Origin: Protopterus annectens
Lineage: Eukaryota; Chordata; Ceratodontiformes; Protopteridae
Assembly (NCBI RefSeq): GCF_019279795.1
Contig: NC_056743.1
Span: forward strand, 633,480,658 to 633,544,657
Length of the DNA: 64,000 nucleotides
Direction: 5' to 3'
Below the pieces are notes generated by a model, which saw nothing but the letters and a program-made list of their open reading frames with translations, ran no database searches and was not told the DNA's origin. The translations under genes and the position numbers were made by a program. Shown here in pieces: positions 9,646 to 20,526 of the stretch (positions are counted from its first letter, which is position 1; every line of letters starts with the position of its first letter).

Positions 9646-11988
9646 TCATAGTTTAGTATGCTGTATTTTAACCAATATGGGTTTAAGACTAACCATGCTG
9701 TTTAAACCTGGAAAAGAATCAGAAGCAAGTCTCAAAATCCATTCATATTCCTTAATTTCCAGGTAATTATTCATGTCACTGCCTCTAGGTGTAGGATAGA
9801 TGGCATCAATAACCCTAAACATAAACCTATGCTCACTACCACAAATAGATATGTGTTTATATAGAGCATTCTTATCATAACATCTCCTAATTACTGATTT
9901 ATGTTCAGTAATACGCTCTTTTAATTTACAAGTGGTCTTCCCTATGTAGAAGGAAGAACACGAAACACAGGTAGCCAAATATACCACAAAAGATGTGATG
10001 CAAATCGCAAATACCTTGAACCTATATGTTTTACCACTGATGGGATGTACAAATGTGCTGCTATCACTGCTCATGATATCCACACAACATACACAATTAA
10101 AGCACTTGAAAGTGCCTAGGTTTGTTGAGATAGGCATGGGCATAGATCTAATAAAATCTTTGTAACACAACATACTTTTTATAGTTCTCATATTTCTATA
10201 TGCAAAAGATGGTCTATCACCTACTATACATTTTACTTCATCTGAAGCTTTAAGGGTAGTCCAATTTTTCTGAATAATCTGTTTAATATAACTCGTCCTT
10301 GTATTAAAGGAAGTAACGTATCTAATAGCTGTCTTTGAGCTTAGATTCTTAGTTTTATTTTTGGCTTCATTTACATTTGTAACTTCATCATTATTAATAA
10401 TTAAGTTATCTGTACCCTCTGTAAAAATAGGTTTCAAATTCATGTTCCTATCAATTATCACTTTATTGTTCACATTAGATAGCAAATGTGCATCATATCC
10501 ACTAGATACAAAGTCTTCTATTGTCTCATCTAACGGCAAGGAAAAAGTAGTGTCATTGGTATTTAACCTACTTACTCTACTAAACTGGGACATTGTTATG
10601 CCTTTAAATACATGTAGAGCATGCATGCTATTATAATGAATATATCTACCTGAGTGTACTTCTTTCCTATGTACACTAGTGTGAATAACACCTTCACACA
10701 ACTGTAGTTTAACATCTAAAAACAACTAAAGTATTATCTGATGTTTCCATTTTAAATTTCAGAAAATCTGTAGTTGTGTTCAAATAGTTCAAAAATTCAT
10801 TCAACTCATTCATGCTACCATCCCAAATCATAAAACAATCATCCACAAAACGTTGGTAAAAGCATATCTTGCCAAGAAACTTGTTTCTATCATTATAGAT
10901 GTTGTTTTTCTCCCACTGATATAAAACCAGGTTAGCATATGTATTTGCTACCGAGGTACCCATAGCTACTCCAGTAAGCTGAAGAAACAAGGATTCATTA
11001 AATAAAAACACGTTATTTTTCAAAACTACATCCATGAGGCAACAAATATTTTCAATATATTTACTATTAGGTGTTGGTTGTGAGAATAAAAATTCTCTTA
11101 ACAATTCAACCCCGATATCATTAGGGATAACAGTAAACAAAGAGGCAATATCCAATGTAACAAAGTAATATTTACCCTGCTCCAGCATACCTTCTACACT
11201 ATTGCGCTACAAAAGTAATTTACATAAAAAATCCGAAGTATCTCGTAAAATAGTATTGCATTTAGATAAATATGGTTGCAATTGTCTTTGTAAATACAAA
11301 GAAATTGGTTCAGTAATCCAACCGGCACCTGAAACAATAGGTCTCATCGGTGGATTAACAATAGATTTATGGATTTTGGGAATACCATATAGATGTGGAA
11401 TTACTGGACACGGTACAGTGAAGTAATGAAATAAATCTAAACTTATATCTCCATTCAACTGTAACTCATAAATAACCATATTTACATAACCTACACATTT
11501 TTTTACATCTAAGTGTGTAATGCTCTTAAATGCACTACTATCATCAAGTAACATAGAGACTGCTGACATATAATTATTTCGGTCCATTAAAACAACTACG
11601 CCACCTTTATCTGCTTGTTTGACAATGATATCATTATCCAACTGCAGACTTCTAAGCGCCTTATATTCATCAAATGTCAAATTATAAGTTCTTTTTTTCA
11701 AATTAGTAGAATACAACGCCCTAATCTGTAGTTCGCAGACATCATAGAAGGCTTTCACAATAGGTACACTGACGGGAATAAAGGTACTGCGTCGTTTTTA
11801 CTGTCCTTCCATAGAAACAGTATCACCAAACAAAAGTTTCAAGTTAATGTTTCTGGAAAACCGCATTAGATCTGTCAGCGCATTTACCAAATTTTCAGTA
11901 CTAGTAGGTATAAAATTAAGTCCCTTACATAAAAAAGAATAGTGGGCTTCCTGCAGAGCAAAATTAGAAAGATTTAATGTACCCTTTA
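9646..11988 (-). pseudogene. Neptune-like PLE polyprotein: RT and GIY-YIG endonuclease
   Basis: Penelope-like element protein that reverse-transcribes element RNA and nicks the target DNA. On the minus strand the frame opens near 11985 with NLSNFALQEAHYSFLCKGLNF, continues into ADKGGVVVLMDRNNY (about 11610), PHLYGIPKIHK and PPMRPIVSG (about 11345), YFVTLDIASLFTVIP (about 11150), GVAMGTSVANTYA and the catalytic box YQRFVDDCFMIW (about 10850). A Cys-rich linker, FKCFNCVCC, precedes the endonuclease, with LATCVSCSSFYIGKT and LKERITEH. Breaks: a stop near 11810, a stop at 11207-11209 and a frameshift at about 10720. The catalytic Asp pair and the GIY-YIG motif remain. The Cys linker favours the Neptune clade (inference). 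Confidence 0.9.
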
Positions 11989-13101
11989 CTATTTGCGGCT
12001 GATTTTGTTCAGTCCTAAAGGGCTCTCACTTTTCCATTTGCTCGAGGTTGTCATTTGTCCCATAGACTGTTTTCTCATTAATGGAGACCTCTCCACGACA
12101 GATTCTGGTTGCTCTAGGTGAAAGCGCTTATGTGAAAAATTTATAGTAAGTTGTTGAGACTTTTTTCCAGCATTAGATGAAGCGCTAGCTTCACCATCTT
12201 GTTTCTTCTTTGTTTCAGATTGCGCGCCTGCACACGCTGTAGGAGGAAGTGATGTCATCTGGCCAGATTCATGATCCGTTGTAGATAGGGGCACAGGAGC
12301 AGTAACCACTTGTACTGAAGTCATCAGATCAGATGTCATATCTCGAAACTCATCAAGTGTATCTAATGCTTTACTGTGGTGAACTGGTTTATGGTTAACT
12401 TGAGAGGTACGATCTATCTTCGGCCAGGAGAAGATATTACCACTCTGGAAATCATTAATATCACGTAATAGCTTCTGATTTTTGGTTGCTTCCATTCGAT
12501 TATCGAATGCCTGCATTCTATCCAGAACTTGTTGGTAACTATCAGACATTGTGGAAAAGGCAGGCATTTCCATGATACTGTTTTCCAGGGAAATAATTTC
12601 ATTTTTGTAATCTTCCTCAATGGTAGAAAAGAAATCATTCATTAAGCACATATAGTCCAGGCTCAATTTGATATTAAGCTGCTGCCATTTCTTTAACAGT
12701 TCAGGGTATGTGTTTGCATAAGAGGGCATTTTAAGGAGTCTAAGCCCTAGTGGAACAAAGCCTCTTTCTATATAAGCTAAAAAACTGAAGCGTTGCCACT
12801 GTAAACACTTAAAGGCACTTACTTTCCTTTCAAGTAGCTGTAGTTTCTTACTAAAATCAGCGATGTTCTCAGAAGCAGAATGGTCTACATTTTCTGTAAC
12901 AGGACATGCTGTGCCAACAAATTGTAATAACGGATTGGTCTCAATGATAATAAGAGACCTAACAGAGTTTACAGTCTTTGTAGTTACCATCTCAAGGCTA
13001 ATTAGGCTGCAGGACCGACCCTTGAGTGAATTCTCAGAAGGCAGCAAATATATCAGAATGAAGATCACTAACTGCAAAGCACAAAAAAGAAATAAAAACA
13101 C
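11989..13101 (-). CDS. N-terminal region of the PLE protein (370 codons open)
   Basis: An uninterrupted 370-codon frame directly upstream of the RT region. It overlaps the start of the RT frame in a different frame, so it is probably the N-terminal part of one polyprotein separated by a single frameshift near 11990. Visible parts: a hydrophobic start that lies partly in the terminal repeat and may be spurious, a helical region around residues 85-175 with FLAYIERGFVPLGLRLLKMP and a following W-x4-N segment, a coiled-coil-like stretch with many E, K and Q around residues 165-215, and a Ser/Thr/Lys-rich tail. The Y-I-x-R-x-x-x-P-x-G-L-R pattern resembles an N-terminal region I recall from other vertebrate PLE proteins; its function is not known to me. 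Confidence 0.6.
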   Translation of the reverse strand: MFLFLFCALQLVIFILIYLLPSENSLKGRSCSLISLEMVTTKTVNSVRSLIIIETNPLLQFVGTACPVTENVDHSASENIADFSKKLQLLERKVSAFKCLQWQRFSFLAYIERGFVPLGLRLLKMPSYANTYPELLKKWQQLNIKLSLDYMCLMNDFFSTIEEDYKNEIISLENSIMEMPAFSTMSDSYQQVLDRMQAFDNRMEATKNQKLLRDINDFQSGNIFSWPKIDRTSQVNHKPVHHSKALDTLDEFRDMTSDLMTSVQVVTAPVPLSTTDHESGQMTSLPPTACAGAQSETKKKQDGEASASSNAGKKSQQLTINFSHKRFHLEQPESVVERSPLMRKQSMGQMTTSSKWKSESPLGLNKISRK

Positions 13102-13345
13102 TTGGTAGAAAAATCCGCTTTATATAACAGAGCAAAGCTTTCGGGTAGAACCCTTTGTCAATACTAATACATAAACATCACATTATCACAGTTTAAATAC
13201 AGGTCAACAGTCACATGACTAGCAGCCCAATATAGTCATGTGACAGCATTAGGTAATTAATACAAAAATATAAAGCTATAAAACATAATACAATAATTAA
13301 AATACAAAAGTATTCTAAACCATAAAACATTAGCACCTTCCAAAC
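13099..13345 (-). repeat. PLE terminal repeat (5' side of minus-strand PLE)
   Basis: Second member of the ~249-bp direct repeat pair. It directly abuts the inverted partial PLE copy on its right; the join shows a short AAACAG microhomology to the native sequence near 10275. Confidence 0.8.
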
Positions 13346-13364
13346 AACATTAACACCTTCCAAA

Positions 13365-14013
13365 CAGATTATTCAGAAAAATTGGACTACCCTTAAAGCT
13401 TCAGATGAAGTAAAATGTATAGTAGGTGATAGACCATCTTTTGCATATAGAAATATGAGAACTATAAAAAGTATGTTGTGTTACAAAGATTTTATTAGAT
13501 CTATGCCCATGCCTATCTCAACAAACCTAGGCACTTTCAAGTGCTTATTGTGTTTGTTGTGCTGATATCATGAGCAGTGATAGCAGCACATTTGTACATC
13601 CCACCAGTGGTAAAACATATAGGTTCAAGGTATTTGTGACTTGCGTCTCATCTTTTGTGGTATATTTGGCTACCTGTGTTTCGTGTTCTTCCTTCTACGT
13701 AGGGAAGACCACTCATAAATTAAAAGAGCGTATTACTGAATATAAATCAGAAATTAGGAGATGTTATGATAAGAATGCTCTATATAAACACATATCTATT
13801 TGTGGTAGTGAGCATAGGTTTATGTTTAGGGTTATTGATGCCATCTATCCTACACCTAGAGGCGGTGACATGAATAATTACCTGGAAATTAAGGAATATG
13901 AAAGGATTTTGAGACTTGCTTCTGATTCTTTTCCAGGTTTAAACAGCATGGTTAGTCTTAAACCCATATTGGTTAAAATACACCATACTAAACTATGAAA
14001 TATGGTTTTAATT
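13365..14013 (+). mobile_element. inverted 5'-truncated PLE copy joined to the PLE head
   Basis: Plus-strand copy of the end of the same PLE (RT-endonuclease linker to the end of the protein), opposite in orientation to the full copy at 9.4-13.3 kb. It starts at CAGATTATTCAGAAAAATTGG and ends GAAATATGGTTTTAAT, where the main copy also ends. Inverted partial copies attached to a longer copy are known for Penelope elements, so this arrangement supports the family call. Confidence 0.85.
13570..13998 (+). pseudogene. GIY-YIG endonuclease domain of the inverted PLE copy
   Basis: A 142-codon open frame covering the complete GIY-YIG domain: FVVYLATC, CSSFYVGKTTHKLKERITEY, NALYKHISICGSEHRFMFRV, then the conserved end PGLNSMVSLKPI. 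It is about 95% like the minus-strand copy by eye, with substitutions such as YVGKT for YIGKT and EY for EH. No RT accompanies it, so it is a truncated passenger rather than a gene. Confidence 0.85.
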
Positions 14014-14445
14014 TTGGGGTGGAGCCAATGTTTTTTGTGTTGGGGGGAGCATTGAATGCCTGCACTGATAATTGAAGCTACTCTGGGTAATGGAGCCTTA
14101 CAGTTGAGAGAAAAAGAGAATTCAATGGAGAGGAGGCACACCCATAGGTTAAGAGAAGCAGTACATATCCTCTTGGATATGTAATAGGGCATCGAGTTGC
14201 ATCATGCGTCCATATGTAGGTCAATTATTGCTGGCTCTTGCTTATTATTTGTCACAGCATTATACAGTGGCACTGCACTTATGTACACCATGCATGCAGC
14301 AAATGGGGTGGCCAGTATTAAAAAAAATAGATAAATAAATGGAGCTGACTCTTCTCTCATTAAAACAGTGATGTGGTTAGCTGGGGAAGGGTTGGGCAGT
14401 GGTGCAATGGTCTAGCTGGTTACATTGCAGACAAGATATAGGTTC
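14014..14445. other. no firm feature; weak tRNA-like words
   Basis: Unassigned sequence between the PLE and CR1 copy 2. The last 50 bp (GTGGTGCAATGGTCTAGCTG then ATAGGTTCC) loosely resemble Pol III A and B boxes, as in a decayed tRNA-derived SINE, but the match is weak. Confidence 0.3.
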
Positions 14446-16490
14446 CTAGCTTCATAGGTAGGTACTAGGCTATCGGCCCAAAGGCCTACGTAAGCCTAGC
14501 CAACAAGGTTCCCTGCCTTACGCCACCCAAGAAAGTTATTTTCCTGTGCCACTGTCGAGCAGAGACATAGAAGTGATACCCGGGGTGTATTTCCCATCCA
14601 CTCATCAAGATTTTTCTTGAAGAGTGCTAATGAAGGACTTTGCTTGACATAGATGGGTAGCCTGTTCCAGAGTATGGTAAGTCTCTGGGACAGGAATCTG
14701 TCCCTTCAGCATGCCCTGTTTATTGTGGTGACAAGGTTTAGGTGCCTAGAGGATGTAGCTTGAAGGGATTGGGATTTCATTAGGTGTAGCATGTCCAACA
14801 GCTCTGGGTTTGACATAGCTTTATATGTTAGGCAGTGATCACCTTGGAGTAGGTGATATGCTACAGAGTAAAGATGGAGTTTTTTTGAGGTGGTCAATGT
14901 AGGGCATTTGTTTGAGGCAAATAATCCTCTTTGTGAGGTACTCCTGTGGCCTTTCCATCTGCTGCAGATGTCTTGTGAGGTACATTCCAAAAGGGTTGTT
15001 GTACTCTATAATGGGTCTAATGAGTGTCAAGTAGATGGGAACAATGACCTCTTTTTTCCTGGATGAGAACCCTTTTATGATGAAGTGTGCCACATAGAAG
15101 GACTTCCTGAATACTGTGGTGATGTGACTATCAAAGGAGAGACTACTGTTCACCTGGGTCCCAAGGTCTCTTATCACACATTCAGTGTTAAGTAGATTGC
15201 TGCCTATGTTTTACCAAAGAGGATGACACTGCACTTCTTGGCATTGAGCTTGAGACCATGGCTCTGACACCAGGCATCTGTCTCAGTGAGGCTCTTCTGT
15301 AGGATGTCCACATCATTTGGGGACTTGACTATGGCTCCTAGTTTGCAGTCATCTGTGAACTTCATTAGCCAGAGGCCTTCTGTGTTAACCTGTACTTCAG
15401 AGAAGTAGATACCAAACAGGAGAGGTCCCAGGACAGAACCCTGTGGTACTTCACTTGTCACTGCTTTGAGGTCAGATTTGGAGTCTGCAACTTTTACAGT
15501 GTGGGTTCTGTCAATGAGCCAATTGGCAACCCATATTGTGATGTAGGGATTTATACCTAGTTTAGTGAGTTTAGCTATAATGCCAGAATGGGGGATGGTG
15601 TCAAAAGCCATGGCGAGGTCAAGATAGGCTGTGTGAACCACCTTACCCTCATCTACAGCTTTGGTGGCTGCCTCAAAGAAGTCTATCAGGTTCAGGAGGC
15701 ATGATCTGCCTTTCACAAACCCGAACATAGTGGGATCCAGAGTTTGGAGGTTACCAATGTCTTTGTTTATGAGTTCAATGATGATACATTCCATGGCCTT
15801 GCAGATCAGGCTCGTCAGGCTAATAGGTCGATAGTTCCCTGGATCAGTGGTGGCTCCCCATTTGTAGAATGGGATAACTGTTGCTGTGCACCATTCAGTG
15901 GGCACAAAGCCTGATGTGAGGCTATTATTGAACATGGTGCTTAAGTGGGAGCCAGTTCGTTCTGAAGTTCGTGTAAAACGCAGCCTGGGATGCTGTCTGG
16001 TCCCATGGATGGTGTGTTTTTGGCTTTAGAGAGTGCAGCTTTTACCTGCGTAGTTGTGATTACAGGGACTCTGCATTCTTCCTGTATAGATATGGGCCCT
16101 TTAGGGGGTGAGAGGGGGTTAAAGTTAGCACTAAACCTATCTGCAAGGATGTTGGCAATATCAGTTGGTTCTGTAATTTTCATGCGTTTGTGCTGTAACT
16201 CAGAGCAGATCTGGGTGTTGCCATCAAGATTATTGACATAGCTACAGAATGCTTTGTGGTTGTCCTTGGAATTAGTGGTGATTTTGTTTTCGTAGCTAGC
16301 TTTGGAGGATCTTATAAGGGATCTCATCTTCTTACTGAGGCTGACCAGGGAGCTCCTCCACTCATGGGATTTTACACTCCTTTGCAACAGTTTTTTTCCT
16401 TCTGTTGTACAGTTTGTTTATGGCAGGGGACCACCAGATTGACTTCTTTCTTTGGAGGATAGGTTCTGTTTGGATAAAGGTTAGATCCTC
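14446..16490 (-). mobile_element. CR1-type LINE, copy 2, 5'-truncated
   Basis: About 2 kb of CR1 on the minus strand. The 3' end lies at 14446 with a single remnant of the tail repeat and the CR1 3' UTR words (TAGTACCT, TTACGTAGGCC, GGCTTACG, read on the minus strand). The 5' end is truncated in the linker between endonuclease and RT, just before an IWWSPAINKLYNRRKK-like stretch at about 16430. Confidence 0.88.
14600..16470 (-). pseudogene. CR1 ORF2 reverse transcriptase, broken
   Basis: CR1 RT with its main part open for 243 codons (15204-15935): VPTEWCTATVIPFYKWG, NYRPISLTSLICKAMECI, GFVKGRSCLLNLIDFFEA, HTAYLDLAMAFDTIPHSG, VPQGSVLGPLLFGIYF and an intact FTDDCKLGAIV box. The upstream frame (15941-16387) has LIRSSKASYENK and ANILADRFSANF. 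Downstream frames (14706-15177) carry the C-terminal LIRPIIEYNNPFGMYL and LTRHLQQMERPQEYLTKRI blocks. A stop or frameshift separates each piece. The catalytic DD survives, unlike in copy 1. Confidence 0.9.
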
Positions 16491-16955
16491 ACATTTCAAA
16501 GGATGGTCTTATGAGCTGACTACAAGTCAGCAGTGTGTTATAAAGGGGCCTGGGTTCAACACATAGCTGAGGTATTCTACTTCTGCATGCATATCTCTTG
16601 CAGCTTACAAAGCAAGAAGTGAACAGGGAAAAGTACCCCCCTTTAAGGTCTGGCACTTTCTCTTATGTTATTTCCTGGTTGCACTGCCCTCCTTCTTCTT
16701 TTTTTTCATCTGCCTACTTACAGTGTTCTTTTCTCATTTCAGGTGTTAGTGGATGATATGGTGGATATCCAGGTTTTGCAGTAGAGGTGGTCAAACATTG
16801 CGGCCCGGGCAGCGGACCTTTTCTGACAGATGCCAGGCAGTGACACTATAATGGCTGGGGCGCAGGGTCAAGCCACTCAGAAGAGATGACAAACATCGAA
16901 GGGCAAGCAAGTGGCCAGATGAAAAAGAACATGCCAGTCACTGTCCAGTGAGGAG

Positions 16956-18020
16956 GTGACAGTGGAGGTCTTGACACCAGAGGTCTTGACATTGTGCTCA
17001 GCACTTGCTGCTCCTGCAGGTCATGATTCTATAGTTCTGACTGGGGGGCAGGATGGAACAAGAATAGTAGGGGGAACATACATTTTGGAGGGTCCACAGG
17101 GTGGTGTTGGGGGTCTGCAGAACTTAGTGGGAGAGGGGTATGGTTGTGGGGAGCACTTTTCTGATAGAGACAGTCTAGCCATGGTGGGTAATCTGTCATC
17201 ACTGGGGGAAGATACTGACCCTTGTTTGGATGAGGTAGGGTCAGATTTTGGGATGCGACTGGGTTATTGGCTGGCTATGCAGGTGATGAGGCAAGAAAGT
17301 GTGGTGGTCTTTTTAACTCTTGCCATACAATCTACCATAAAGGAAAGAATCTGGAAAGGAGAGTATGTGGACATCTTTGACCTAATTGATGCAGATGGTG
17401 TACAATGGTTGTTGGAAGCTAAAACAGCAAATGGGAAAGACCTGTTGGCAGCCTTAGCATCTCTCTGTCATAGACAAGTGAGGAAAATGCATCCAAGAAT
17501 GTGGGAAAATTGGGTTTTGGGATTTATTTACTGCATGGAAGTCTGGTTGGAGAAGGATAGTGTTTTGGACCTCCCGTTATTGACTTATTTTTTTTTTTTA
17601 CAATATGGGAGGCGAAAAGAATATGGGCTGGGAATGCTTGGTTGTGGTATGATTTTTGCAAGAGGAAGGTGGTGGATAGGTTCATGCATTGGGAGGTGAG
17701 ACAGTCTGATATATGGCTGTCCACTATGATGGACAGCTTTAGTTTGGGTGGTAGGGGGAGTAAGATGGGGGAGGGAGGTGTTGGGGGTATGTTGGGCTTT
17801 TAATACCCGAAGATGTGCTTGAATGGCATGCAGATTTTTGCATGCTTGCTTGAAGTGTGCAGGTGTTCACCCAGTGGTGCAGTGTGGTAGGTGTGAGGGC
17901 CAGTTGGTAGGACAATCATCATATTTTGCTAGACAGATTGCAGTAGGTGGGCTATCTCCAGGATTGCAAGGGGTATGCGATATGGGGAATTTTAGTGGTC
18001 GGAGAAGTTGGCATTTTTGA
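16956..18020 (+). pseudogene. Ngaro gag-like protein
   Basis: The first frame is open for 247 codons (16956-17699). It contains a Gly-rich acidic N-terminus and a helical segment IKERIWKGEYVDIFDLI (residues about 128-145), which matches the gag region I know from vertebrate Ngaro elements, then a W-rich region. A frameshift follows. The CCCH-like zinc motif is at about 17800-17893: FNTRRCA, a stop, MACRFLHACLKCAGVHPVVQC, with the C-x5-C-x3-H spacing broken only by that stop. This order (helical domain, then a zinc motif binding RNA) fits a capsid-type protein. Confidence is good for the class, lower for exact limits. Confidence 0.7.
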
Positions 18021-18039
18021 GGGGCAAAGGGGTGACCCA

Positions 18040-19600
18040 TGGGCCCATTCTGCTATTAAGGTGCATGTCTTGCGAGACATGCTTCGGCAGTACACATAGC
18101 CAGTGGTAGCCAGGGATCTTAGTGAGGGTTTTTCAAAAGGGTTTCCTATTAAGTCACAATTGGTGGGTGATGGAGTAGTGGGAAAAAATTTCAGGTCAGT
18201 GCGTCAGAGGGAGGATATTTTGGAGGCTTTGGTAGAGAAGGAATAACAGGTGGGCTCGTTACTGGGCCCATTTGAAAGCCCCTCTTCTAGCTCATTTTAA
18301 GGTCTCACCATTGGGATTGGTACCAAAGAAGAAGCGAGGGGAATTTAGGTTGATTAACCATTTGTCTTACTCTGAAGGGAAGTCTGTCAATGACTTCATT
18401 TCAGTGGAGGAGCATAAGGCGAGTTTTGCATCACTGGAGGATGTGGTCTTTATCATTAGAGGGTTTAAAGATCCTTGGTTGGTTAAGGTTGACACTGAGT
18501 CTGTATTTCACCTTTTGCCAGTTCGAGAGGGGGATTGGCCATTGCCTGGCATGGTGGTGGGGGGAAGTTTTATTTTGACAAAGCCATGCCAATGGGATGT
18601 TCAGTAGTCTGCACCACTTTTGAGAATTCAGCATGGCTTTGCATTGGATATAGCAGCAGCAGGTACATAAGCAGAGAACGGTACATTATTCGAATGGTTT
18701 CTTGCTTGTAGTGAAGTGAAGGAGGGAAAGACAGTGGCTATGCATGAGATTTTGAGGATGTGCAAGGAACTGGGGATCTCATTGGCCACCCACAAATTAG
18801 AGGGCCCTTGAAGGTGTTAGATTTTCTGGGGTGAGTGTGGATGCAGAATGGGTTTGTTTTGCTTGCTGGGGAGAAGGTGGCTAGGCTAAAGGATAATATG
18901 GTTTGGATGAAGGCCAGGGACAAGGTGCGGGTGAGGGATGATATGGAGCTCTTAGGGCTATTGAATTTTGCCTGTTGATCTGTTCACCCAGGACACTTTT
19001 TGTAGATCAGTAGCATTTCTGTTGAAAGGGGGTAAAAGTAAGCTCCACTGGGTGAAAATTGGCACATTGACTTGTGAGGATTTAACTTTGTGGTTGCAGT
19101 TGTTAGACCAATTTAATGACGTTACCTTTTGGCAGTGGGATTGGGTAGGGTAAGGGGAGCTACAGCTGTTCACTGATGTGGCAGGGGGCATTGGTATGGG
19201 TGTGTGTTTTGGAGGACATTGGTTTGCATTGCCATGGCCATCTGATTGGCAGGAGGAATGGAAGAGGGATGTTGCATCTTTGTTGCTGATGCCAATCTGG
19301 GTGGCATCAGTAGTGTGGCAGGACTGTTTGAGAGGCAGGTGGGTTGTTTTTAATTCTGACAATGTTGCAGTTGCACAAGTATTACAGGTTAAGATGGCTA
19401 AGTCTGCACATTTATTGTTGATATTCTGTAAGTTAGTTCTGCAGAGTTTGTTGATTAATTTTTCCTTCAAAGGTGTACATTTACCAGGGGTAAGGAATGA
19501 GACTGCTGACAGTTTGTCTCACTTTCAGTTTTCCAGGTTTTGGTAGTTGGTCCCAATGGCAGCAGATGATCCCATGGTGGTGCCAGATGAGGTGTGGTAG
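18040..19600 (+). pseudogene. Ngaro reverse transcriptase-RNase H
   Basis: Decayed RT-RH. The clearest RT part is 18272-18607: SPLGLVPKKKRGEFRLINHL, then SVNDFISVEEHKASFASLED, WLVKVDTESVFHLLPVRE and LTKPCQWDV, corresponding to the usual D-I-E-S-A-F and M-G-C-S blocks of DIRS-type RTs. The aspartate of KVD is retained; the second catalytic block has drifted. RNase H is at about 19155-19545: LQLFTDVAGGIGMGVCF with its catalytic Asp, VVFNSDNVAVAQVL with the second Asp, and HLPGVRNETADSLSHFQF with the last. Several stops lie between. The antisense open frame at 18958-19470 is a shadow. Confidence 0.85.
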
Positions 19601-19759
19601 ATTGATCTGCAGTGATCAGGAAGTTGATGCTGAAGTCCTGGGTTGTGCCCACCAGGAAGGCTTATGGTAGGGTGTTGTATGATTTTGACTGGTTTGTTAT
19701 GCAGTTACTGAAGGAGGTATGTGTGTGGTCTGTAGAGTTGCTGTTGTGATATTTACCTG

Positions 19760-20466
19760 GGGCTAGGGTGCAGGGCAAGGTGGTAAAATCAGTTAAGGTG
19801 GATTTCGTGGCAATCAGTGTGTTTCCAAAAGTGGCGGGCTTGATGGATTTTACTAAATCCTGGAAGGTGGTGCGAGTGTTGAAGGGATGGAATAAGGAGG
19901 AAAGTTTGAACAGGGAAAAGCATTGGTCATGACAAGGCAGGTCTTAGAGGTGTTGCTGTGGAGTTTGCTTAGGATATTTGGAGAATTGGAGGATCATGTT
20001 TTGTGGACAATGTTGAGTGTTTGGATGCACTTTGGGCTTTCAAGGTGTCCGAGTTGTTGGGGTCATTGGTTTGGAATGATGTTATGTTATTGCCTGGAGC
20101 ATTTCACATTAGGTTAAGGTCATCTAAGAATGATCAGGTGGGCAAGGGTGCATAAATAGTTTTAGTGAAGGGCAGGTTGGAGAAGATGTGTCCAGTAGTG
20201 TCAGCAAGGACATTGCTGGCAGTTCATAAAGGAAGATTACAGGAGTTAGTTTATCAGTTGAAAGGGGGTATGGCAATCACAGGGGGACAGTTGATTTCAG
20301 TCATGAGATGGGATTTTTATAGTATGGAATTGGATGGAGATAGATTTCTACTCATTCTTTTAGGATGGGTAGAGCATCAGACTTGGCTAGAGTTGGTAGT
20401 TTGATAGATGTTATCTGGAGGGTGGGGTGATGGTCTTCCAATGCCTTTTTGACTTATATTAGATAA
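19760..20466 (+). pseudogene. Ngaro tyrosine recombinase
   Basis: Tyrosine recombinase that would integrate the circular DNA copy. The core-binding domain shows KVDFVAISVFPKVAGLMDFT and VRVLKGW (about 19795-19890). Box I reads FKVSELLGSL at 20039, where family members have F-R-V-S-E, so the catalytic Arg is replaced by Lys. LRSSKNDQVGKG follows at about 20120. Box II is HSFRMGRASDLARVGS from 20353, then WSSNAFLTYIR with the active-site Tyr codon at 20455-20457. A stop (20428-20430) lies in box II just before that Trp, and earlier frameshifts separate the segments. The assignment is firm; the enzyme is dead. Confidence 0.85.
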
Positions 20467-20526
20467 GGGATGGTGTTTTTCCATTCCAGTGTTAAATATG
20501 TTTTTTTTTCTCTCTCTCTTCCCTAG

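Noticed and set aside
10361..10636. 91-codon plus-strand frame
   Set aside because: It is a shadow of the PLE protein on the minus strand.
18958..19470. 170-codon minus-strand frame
   Set aside because: It is antisense to the Ngaro RNase H domain, whose motifs are clear on the plus strand.
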